Notes under the pieces: model-generated | Database searches by the model: none | The model's input: only the letters and a program-made list of their open reading frames with translations | What the model was told of the DNA's origin: nothing | Assembly (NCBI GenBank): GCA_002170395.1 | Contig: NHEJ01000004.1 | Location: forward strand, 395,685-459,684 | Direction of reading: 5' to 3' | DNA from: Betaproteobacteria bacterium TMED82 | GTDB taxonomy: Bacteria; Pseudomonadota; Gammaproteobacteria; Burkholderiales; Burkholderiaceae_A | Length of the DNA stretch: 64,000 bases | In this document: positions 58,834 through 64,000 of the stretch, one piece after another | How positions within the stretch are numbered: the stretch's first letter is position 1 | How the letters are laid out: each line of letters opens with the position of its first letter | Translations under genes and position numbers: made by a program

Positions 58834-60149
58834 AGACTGAAATTTCAGAAAACAAGTCAGAAAGAATGAAGATTGTCGGAGGTTCCATAATCGGAACTAA
58901 TGGAGAGTCAACTGAAAAGAAAAATATTTGGATAGATAATGGTAGGATTGCAAATTTAACTGACCCTGACGTAGAAGTTGAAAAATCCCCCGCCCAGCAC
59001 GTAATTGATGCCTCTGAGTGTATAGTCAGTCGACTTCTAGTGGATACCTCTGTTAGATTCAAGGAGCCTGGTTTTGAATATAAATCTTCCCTTATGTCTG
59101 AGCTTTTTGCTGCTGTAGCAGGCGGTATCGGTTTTTTATCCTGTCCTCCAGATACCGAGCCATGTTTAGACGAGCCTGGTTCAGTTGAGATATTAAAAAA
59201 GCGAGCAGAGGCATATGGTATGGCTAAAATATATCCTTTGGGTGCTCTTACTTCCGGCCTTAATGGAAGTCAGTTAACAGAAATGGCAGAATTGAGCCGT
59301 GCCGGTTGTATTGGATTTTCACAAGCAAATGTTCCCTTAAAAGATACATTAGTATTGTTCAAGGCTCTTCAGTACGCTTCTAGTTTTGATTTTAGAGTTT
59401 GGTTGTCTCCCATAGATCCCTGGTTATCGAGGGGTGCTGCGATACATTCAGGAGTCGTTTCAAGTAGGTTGGGGTTATCTGGGGTCCCTAGCTGTGCAGA
59501 GACTATTAATCTTATGACTATTCTTGAACTAGCTAAGTTAACGGGAGTTAAATTACATGTATGCAGAATCTCAACTGCTGACAGTGTTAATTTAATAAAG
59601 AAAGCTAAATCTGACGGATTAAATGTAACTTGTGATGTGTCTGTTCATCACCTTCATCTTACTGAATATGATGTTGGAGATTTTTATACTTTTAGCAGTG
59701 TTTTCCCGCCGTTTAGAACTGAGAGAGACAGAACCGCACTAACAGCCGGAGTTCTAGATGGAACGATTGATTGTATTTGTTCTGATCATACCCCTATCAA
59801 GCCAGAAAGGAAAAATTTACCTTTTGGTGAGGCAGTGCCCGGGGTGGTTGGGTTAGAGCTCTTATTGCCACTAACTCTAAGTTGGGCGGAAAAACAGAAG
59901 ATTACGTTGTCTCAAGCGATTTCTATGATTACTTTTAGGCCGGCGAAAATCATGAACTTGGAGTATCCAGAGATCAAAGTTGGCGAGGCGGCTAATTTAT
60001 GCATTTTCAACCCTGAAAGTTATTGGATTTTAAATGATACCAATCTTGTTTCTCAAGGAAAAAATACTCCCTTTTACGGTTATGAATTAAAGGGCAAAGT
60101 AAAAGCTACAATAATAAATGGAAGGCTTGTTTATCCACTACTTAACTGA
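58830..60149 (+). CDS. pyrC': Non-catalytic dihydroorotase homologue PyrC'
   Basis: 439-aa dihydroorotase-like amidohydrolase fold, coupled to pyrB. The metal-binding HxH expected in the first strand (D-x-H-x-H-x-R-x-P-G) reads [10 protein letters not shown], so both histidines are missing. A later His position also differs ([10 protein letters not shown] instead of HVCHLST). SDHTPI is retained. It therefore looks catalytically dead, as in the pseudomonad PyrC' that scaffolds the PyrB dodecamer. An active dihydroorotase must be encoded elsewhere. Confidence 0.9.
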   Translation: MKTEISENKSERMKIVGGSIIGTNGESTEKKNIWIDNGRIANLTDPDVEVEKSPAQHVIDASECIVSRLLVDTSVRFKEPGFEYKSSLMSELFAAVAGGIGFLSCPPDTEPCLDEPGSVEILKKRAEAYGMAKIYPLGALTSGLNGSQLTEMAELSRAGCIGFSQANVPLKDTLVLFKALQYASSFDFRVWLSPIDPWLSRGAAIHSGVVSSRLGLSGVPSCAETINLMTILELAKLTGVKLHVCRISTADSVNLIKKAKSDGLNVTCDVSVHHLHLTEYDVGDFYTFSSVFPPFRTERDRTALTAGVLDGTIDCICSDHTPIKPERKNLPFGEAVPGVVGLELLLPLTLSWAEKQKITLSQAISMITFRPAKIMNLEYPEIKVGEAANLCIFNPESYWILNDTNLVSQGKNTPFYGYELKGKVKATIINGRLVYPLLN

Positions 60150-60174
60150 TTAGGGAGTGTTCGTAAATAAAAAT

Positions 60175-60945
60175 ATGTTAAGACTCGTGCTCAGCCTTTT
60201 TAGAATATCGATTTTATTAGTATGGTTGTTAATTGGGCTCTTATGGTTAATAGTGTCTCAATCGGGAAAATATAGTAGTCTCCACAAGGTTAGTATAAAA
60301 ATATTTGCTAGAGGCGTATTAGCAATATCTGGAGTGAAACTATCAGTAAGAGGTATGATTTCTGATTTGGATAAGCCCGTGATATTAGTTTCTAATCACA
60401 TTTCTTGGCTAGATATTTTCTTAATACATGCCACCTGTGCTGGGTTTTTTGTAGCTAAATCTGAAATAAAAGCTTGGCCATTAATAGGCATTTTGGTTAA
60501 AAAGGCAGGCACTATTTTTATCGATAGAGCTAGTCGTAAATCTTTACAAGCTGCTATTGTAGAAATAAAAGAGGTTTTGCAAAAAAGTGGGATAGTCGTT
60601 TTTTTTCCTGAAGGGACCACATCAGATGGTAGGAAAATTTTACCGTTTCATTCTGGACTATTCTCAATTTTCATTCGTAATAAAAAGTGTCAAATCGTCC
60701 CTGTAGTTATTCGCTACACACAATATTCTAGATTTTGCAAAGCGCCAGCATTTATCGGAAATATGACCTTTTTAACATCTGTCTTGAGTATTTTGAGAGC
60801 AAGAGATTTAGAAGCTGAAGTCTTTTTTTTGGAAAAAGTTACGTCTCAGGAAGCCATCGAATTTCCTGATAGCCTCAGTAGAAAAATCGTTGCAAATAAA
60901 GTAAGAAATGCAATGCAAGAACACCTTCAATCAACAAATTGTTGA
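60175..60945 (+). CDS. 1-acyl-sn-glycerol-3-phosphate acyltransferase (PlsC family)
   Basis: About 256 aa. N-terminal transmembrane helix (MLRLVLSLFRISILLVWLL), acyltransferase motif NHISWLDIFL (NHxxxxD), FIDRASRKSLQAAI and FPEGTTSDGRKILPFHSGLF. It transfers an acyl group to lysophosphatidate or a related lysolipid (ornithine-lipid type is possible). ATG 60175 preferred; GTG 60157 adds six residues. Its 3' end overlaps convergent apaH by 19 bases. Confidence 0.85.
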   Translation: MLRLVLSLFRISILLVWLLIGLLWLIVSQSGKYSSLHKVSIKIFARGVLAISGVKLSVRGMISDLDKPVILVSNHISWLDIFLIHATCAGFFVAKSEIKAWPLIGILVKKAGTIFIDRASRKSLQAAIVEIKEVLQKSGIVVFFPEGTTSDGRKILPFHSGLFSIFIRNKKCQIVPVVIRYTQYSRFCKAPAFIGNMTFLTSVLSILRARDLEAEVFFLEKVTSQEAIEFPDSLSRKIVANKVRNAMQEHLQSTNC

Positions 60946-61727
60946 GTAAAAATTTTGTTATCCTCTAACCGTGCCGCCGTTAGATACCCACCCCAAACAC
61001 AACCTGTATCTAGCGCTAGCAACTTGGGTCTTACTAATAAACCTAGTCTCGACCAATGACCAAACACAAATCGATATTTCAGATCAGCTAATTTTTTGTG
61101 GGAGAACCAAGGAATTAAAGGCGCTTCAGCTTCTGAAGGCGCTCCTTTTTCCGAATAATTTAATTTTTCATCGGGTGTTATAAACCTAATTCTTGTGAAG
61201 CCATTAACAATGGCTCTAAAGCGCTCACTCCCTTTGAGGTTATCGTTCCAGTAGTTTGGGTAGTCACCCCACAACTCGGAAATAAATTGTTTCCAACTAT
61301 CTGACTTTAGGTTTTTTGAAACTTCCTCGGACAGACTTGTAATACTGTTAATATCCCATGCAGGAAAAATACCAGCGTGCACAAGTATTGTTTTATCCCT
61401 TACGTGAGCTAACGGTTGTTGCCTAATCCAATCTACCATTTGATTTTTATCACTTTCTTTGAGAAAACTAAGAATATTTGGAGAGTTTATGGGACTACAA
61501 GCTTTTGCTGCAGCCGCTAGCAAATAAAAGTCATGGTTTCCTAAAACGCATACAGTTTTTATTTTGAGTGAGCGTATTAATCGAATACAATTAGCAGAGG
61601 ACGGTCCTCGGTTGACTAAATCTCCGCAGAACCAAAGTTCATCATTACCCGAGGGGCTTATTTTTTCTAGCAGAGCAATTAAACTTTTCTCACAACCATG
61701 GATATCCCCTATCGCATATGTTGCCAT
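60927..61727 (-). CDS. apaH: Symmetrical bis(5'-nucleosyl)-tetraphosphatase ApaH
   Basis: ApaH, 266-aa metallophosphatase that splits Ap4A into two ADP. YAIGDIHGCEKSL (GDxHG), WFCGDLVNRGPSS (GDxVxRG), VLGNHDFYLLA (GNHD), LVHAGIFPAW and FGHWSRLG give the full binuclear metal site. Divergent from the phosphomannomutase gene with a 34-base gap. Separated from apaG, its frequent neighbour. Confidence 0.94.
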   Translation of the reverse strand: MATYAIGDIHGCEKSLIALLEKISPSGNDELWFCGDLVNRGPSSANCIRLIRSLKIKTVCVLGNHDFYLLAAAAKACSPINSPNILSFLKESDKNQMVDWIRQQPLAHVRDKTILVHAGIFPAWDINSITSLSEEVSKNLKSDSWKQFISELWGDYPNYWNDNLKGSERFRAIVNGFTRIRFITPDEKLNYSEKGAPSEAEAPLIPWFSHKKLADLKYRFVFGHWSRLGLLVRPKLLALDTGCVWGGYLTAARLEDNKIFTQQFVD

Positions 61728-61761
61728 TGAATTCTACCAATCATTTTATTACGATCATTTT

Positions 61762-63156
61762 ATGAAAATTTCTTCTTCAATCTTTCGAATGTATGATATC
61801 AGAGGTATTGTATCTCAGACTCTTACTCCTCAAATAGTTTTTTTGATTGGCAAGATATTTGGAAGAAAACTTGTTGATAGCCAAAATTATCATTGTTTAG
61901 TTGCAAGAGACGCTCGAGAATCCGGATTGGATCTAACGCGAGCTTTGATTATGGGACTGAATTCTTCGGGAGTTAATGTTAAAAACATAGGAATGGTTCC
62001 GACACCTGTATTATATTTTGCAACACATTACTCAGATACAAGTAGTGGGATAATTTTGACTGGGAGTCATAATCCACCGGAGTACAATGGATTGAAACTA
62101 GTGCTTAATAAATCACCATTCTGGGGTGAGCAAATTCAAAACTTATATCGGGATATTCTGTCCGTGTCAGGATTATCAGATAAATATTCTGATGGGAGTG
62201 TAGTAGAAAGTCCTGAGGATGAAAGCTTAACAAGTAGTTATGTCGACTACGTTAAAAAAAACATTGTGTTGTCTAGACCCTTAAAAATAGCAGTTGACGC
62301 TGGAAATGGTATTGCTGGGCCAATTGCTACTGAAATTTATGAGGCACTTGGATGCAATGTAAAAAAATTATTTTGTGAGCCAAAAGGCGATTTTCCCAAT
62401 CATCATCCCGATCCAGCTGAACCAAAAAATTTAAGTGATTTGATAAAGACCGTACGTAATGAAAATTTAGATGTTGGAATTGCGTTTGATGGGGACGGAG
62501 ATCGGTTAGGTTTGGTTTCAAGTTCCGGAAAAATCATTTGGCCAGATCAACAAATGATGTTGTTTTCTGGAGAGGTTTTAAAAAAACTGCCGGGAGCAAA
62601 GATAATTTTTGATGTTAAATGTTCGAGGCACTTGGGGCAATGGATTTCAAAGCTGGGGGGAAAACCACTGATGTGGAAAACTGGACATTCTCACATGAAA
62701 ACAAAATTAAAAGAAGTAGAGGCCTGTCTAGCAGGAGAAATGAGCGGGCACATTTTTTTTAACGATGAGTGGTTTGGCTTTGATGATGCTATTTACGCGG
62801 GGGCTAGATTATTAAGAATACTATCGAGAGAGAGCGATCCGACAAAAATACTAGAAAGTCTGCCAGAATCTATCTCGACCCCTGAACTCAAAGCAGAATT
62901 GGGGGCTTTAAACCCCGATCATATAATAAGGAAACTAAGTAGCAACTCAATTTTTAAAGAGGCAAAAACTAAGATATACATAGATGGAGTGAGAGTTGAG
63001 TACGAAGATGGATTTGGATTAGTTCGTCCTTCAAATACCACACCTATGCTTGTCTTTCGTTTTGAAGCGGATAATATGGAGGCTATGAATCGAATACAAA
63101 ATGAGTTTCGCTTCGAAATTTACAGAATCACAAAAAACCTACAACTCCCATTCTGA
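61762..63156 (+). CDS. Phosphomannomutase/phosphoglucomutase (AlgC/ManB type)
   Basis: 464-aa alpha-D-phosphohexomutase. SSIFRMYDIRGIVSQTLTP at the N-terminus; phosphoserine loop TGSHNPPEYNGLKLV; metal loop AFDGDGDRLGLV; sugar loop GEMSGHIFF; phosphate-binding RPSNTTPMLVFRFEAD. The long open frame from 61564 overlaps apaH and carries no conserved residues, so ATG 61762 is used. Interconverts mannose-1/6-phosphate and glucose-1/6-phosphate for cell-surface sugars. Confidence 0.92.
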   Translation: MKISSSIFRMYDIRGIVSQTLTPQIVFLIGKIFGRKLVDSQNYHCLVARDARESGLDLTRALIMGLNSSGVNVKNIGMVPTPVLYFATHYSDTSSGIILTGSHNPPEYNGLKLVLNKSPFWGEQIQNLYRDILSVSGLSDKYSDGSVVESPEDESLTSSYVDYVKKNIVLSRPLKIAVDAGNGIAGPIATEIYEALGCNVKKLFCEPKGDFPNHHPDPAEPKNLSDLIKTVRNENLDVGIAFDGDGDRLGLVSSSGKIIWPDQQMMLFSGEVLKKLPGAKIIFDVKCSRHLGQWISKLGGKPLMWKTGHSHMKTKLKEVEACLAGEMSGHIFFNDEWFGFDDAIYAGARLLRILSRESDPTKILESLPESISTPELKAELGALNPDHIIRKLSSNSIFKEAKTKIYIDGVRVEYEDGFGLVRPSNTTPMLVFRFEADNMEAMNRIQNEFRFEIYRITKNLQLPF

Positions 63157-63175
63157 TAGGGAGTGAAATAGGCAA

Positions 63176-64000
63176 ATGATACAATTTATTTACAATCTCA
63201 GTATTTTGATTTTCTTTCCGATTCTTTTTCTCAGATTTCTCTATAAAAATAAAACTCTAAATAATTCTTTTGATGAATTTAAAATAAGATTCCTCGGTAT
63301 ACCAATACGGGAAAATATCTTTTTAGAAAATGTCAATCCTAAAAACTTAGTTTGGATTCATGCTGTATCTTTGGGTGAAACTTACGCTGCTATTCCTATG
63401 ATTCATGAGTTGGAAAAAAAAAGTCCTCATGTAAGGTTTTTATTGACCTCGACAACAAAGTCAGGTTACGACGCTGTTGAAAGTCTTTTGAAGAGTGGGA
63501 AACTTGATAAGAAAAAAATCTGTCACCAGTTATGCCCGTACGATTTTTATTGGTCGATGAAGTATTTTGTACAAAGTTACTCCCCGAGCATTCTAATTTT
63601 GATCGAAACGGAAATATGGCCAAATTTAATTTGTTGTTTTTATCGGGAAAATAAAAAAATAATTCTTGCTAGTGCTCGGCTATCATTAAAATCTCTGAGC
63701 AGATATAAAAGGACAGGTTGGATTTTTCGTTTTTTTCTGAATAAGGTCTCTTTGGTTTTAGCTCAGTCAGAACTGGACCGTCACAATTTTAAGAAAGTTG
63801 GGTTGTTAGGAAATATTGAAGTGGTGGGTAATTTAAAGTTCGATCTACCGGTTGACCAGAACTTAAAAGACATTGGGGTTTCTTTACGAAAATATTTGGA
63901 TAAGCGATCAGTTTTTCTGGCTTTGAGTACTAGAAAAGGAGAGGAAAAAGAAATATTAGCTGCTTGGAAAAAAGTGTACGTGCCTACTTCCTTACTTATA
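63176..64000 (+). CDS. waaA: 3-deoxy-D-manno-octulosonic acid transferase, 5' part
   Basis: Starts at ATG 63176 and runs open past the window end (275 codons visible). WaaA/KdtA adds Kdo to lipid A precursor at the inner membrane. Visible: N-terminal hydrophobic anchor (YNLSILIFFPILFLR), WIHAVSLGE with the catalytic Glu of the GE pair, LLTSTTKSGYD, YDFYWSMKYFV, ILIETEIWPNLI and ASARLSLKS. It shows the organism makes Gram-negative lipopolysaccharide. Follows the phosphomannomutase by 19 bases. Confidence 0.92.
   Translation, partial: MIQFIYNLSILIFFPILFLRFLYKNKTLNNSFDEFKIRFLGIPIRENIFLENVNPKNLVWIHAVSLGETYAAIPMIHELEKKSPHVRFLLTSTTKSGYDAVESLLKSGKLDKKKICHQLCPYDFYWSMKYFVQSYSPSILILIETEIWPNLICCFYRENKKIILASARLSLKSLSRYKRTGWIFRFFLNKVSLVLAQSELDRHNFKKVGLLGNIEVVGNLKFDLPVDQNLKDIGVSLRKYLDKRSVFLALSTRKGEEKEILAAWKKVYVPTSLLI

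Noticed and set aside
61564-61761. 66-residue extension of the phosphomannomutase
   Set aside because: Overlaps apaH on the other strand and carries no conserved residues; ATG 61762 gives the family-typical start.

Overview
The window is AT-rich chromosomal DNA from an aerobic anoxygenic phototroph, most likely a gammaproteobacterium. It carries a complete, contiguous purple-bacterial photosynthesis gene cluster at about 6.8-47.9 kb, flanked by ordinary housekeeping genes. Class assignment is an inference. It rests on the algH(yqgE)-yqgF-pyrB-pyrC' block with a catalytically dead PyrC', as in pseudomonads, together with gluQ, hemL, apaG, apaH, algC-like and waaA genes. I cannot name a genus.

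Layout. 0-5.5 kb: secreted trypsin-like protease with a TPR tail, then an ABC ATPase / FtsX-type permease / AttH-like (CrtC-superfamily) protein set. 5.5-6.8 kb: apaG, a Lon-N-domain protein and a small membrane protein coupled to bchI. 6.8-9.8 kb: bchI-bchD, facing bchO on the other strand. 10.8-20.7 kb: crtE-crtF, then bchC-X-Y-Z running into the puf genes in the order pufB - unknown 79-aa membrane ORF - pufA-pufL-pufM, ended by a strong terminator. No pufC follows; the next gene encodes an azurin. 21.3-25.3 kb (minus): bchG - PucC-like MFS - bchP - tspO. 25.4-28.0 kb: crtI-crtB. 28.0-33.5 kb (minus): ppaA/aerR - ppsR - crtA - crtD - crtC. 33.7-47.9 kb: bchF-N-B-H-L-M - lhaA - puhA-B-C - acsF - puhE, largely overlapping or closely spaced. 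48-64 kb: pal, an OsmC-like gene, a RodZ-like gene, a frame-disrupted EamA transporter, a histidine phosphatase, LOG, a YqaA/DedA protein, gluQ, hemL, rubredoxin, photolyase, algH, yqgF, pyrB, pyrC', plsC, apaH, a phosphomannomutase and a 5' part of waaA.

How it works together. Mg-chelatase (BchHID), BchM, the oxygen-dependent cyclase AcsF, DPOR (BchLNB), BchF, COR (BchXYZ), BchC, BchG and BchP make bacteriochlorophyll a. CrtE, B, I, C, D, F and A make spheroidene and, with oxygen, spheroidenone. PufBA (LH1), PufLM and PuhA (reaction centre) are assembled with LhaA and PuhB, C and E. The only cyclase is the aerobic one, consistent with an aerobic lifestyle. PpsR and the B12-binding PpaA/AerR are encoded inside the cluster. 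TGT-N12-ACA palindromes, the PpsR/CrtJ consensus, lie in four control regions (bchO/crtE, bchC, bchG/crtI, ppaA/bchF), usually with the right half-site doubling as a -35 box.

Most interesting points: the uncharacterised membrane ORF between pufB and pufA; azurin where pufC is expected; a GC-rich hairpin-bearing pufB leader that is also an open frame into pufB; a crtC with no normal start codon; and two mutually compensating frameshifts in T-runs of the EamA gene. No tRNA, rRNA, CRISPR array or insertion sequence was seen, and no gene-free stretch exceeds 300 bases.
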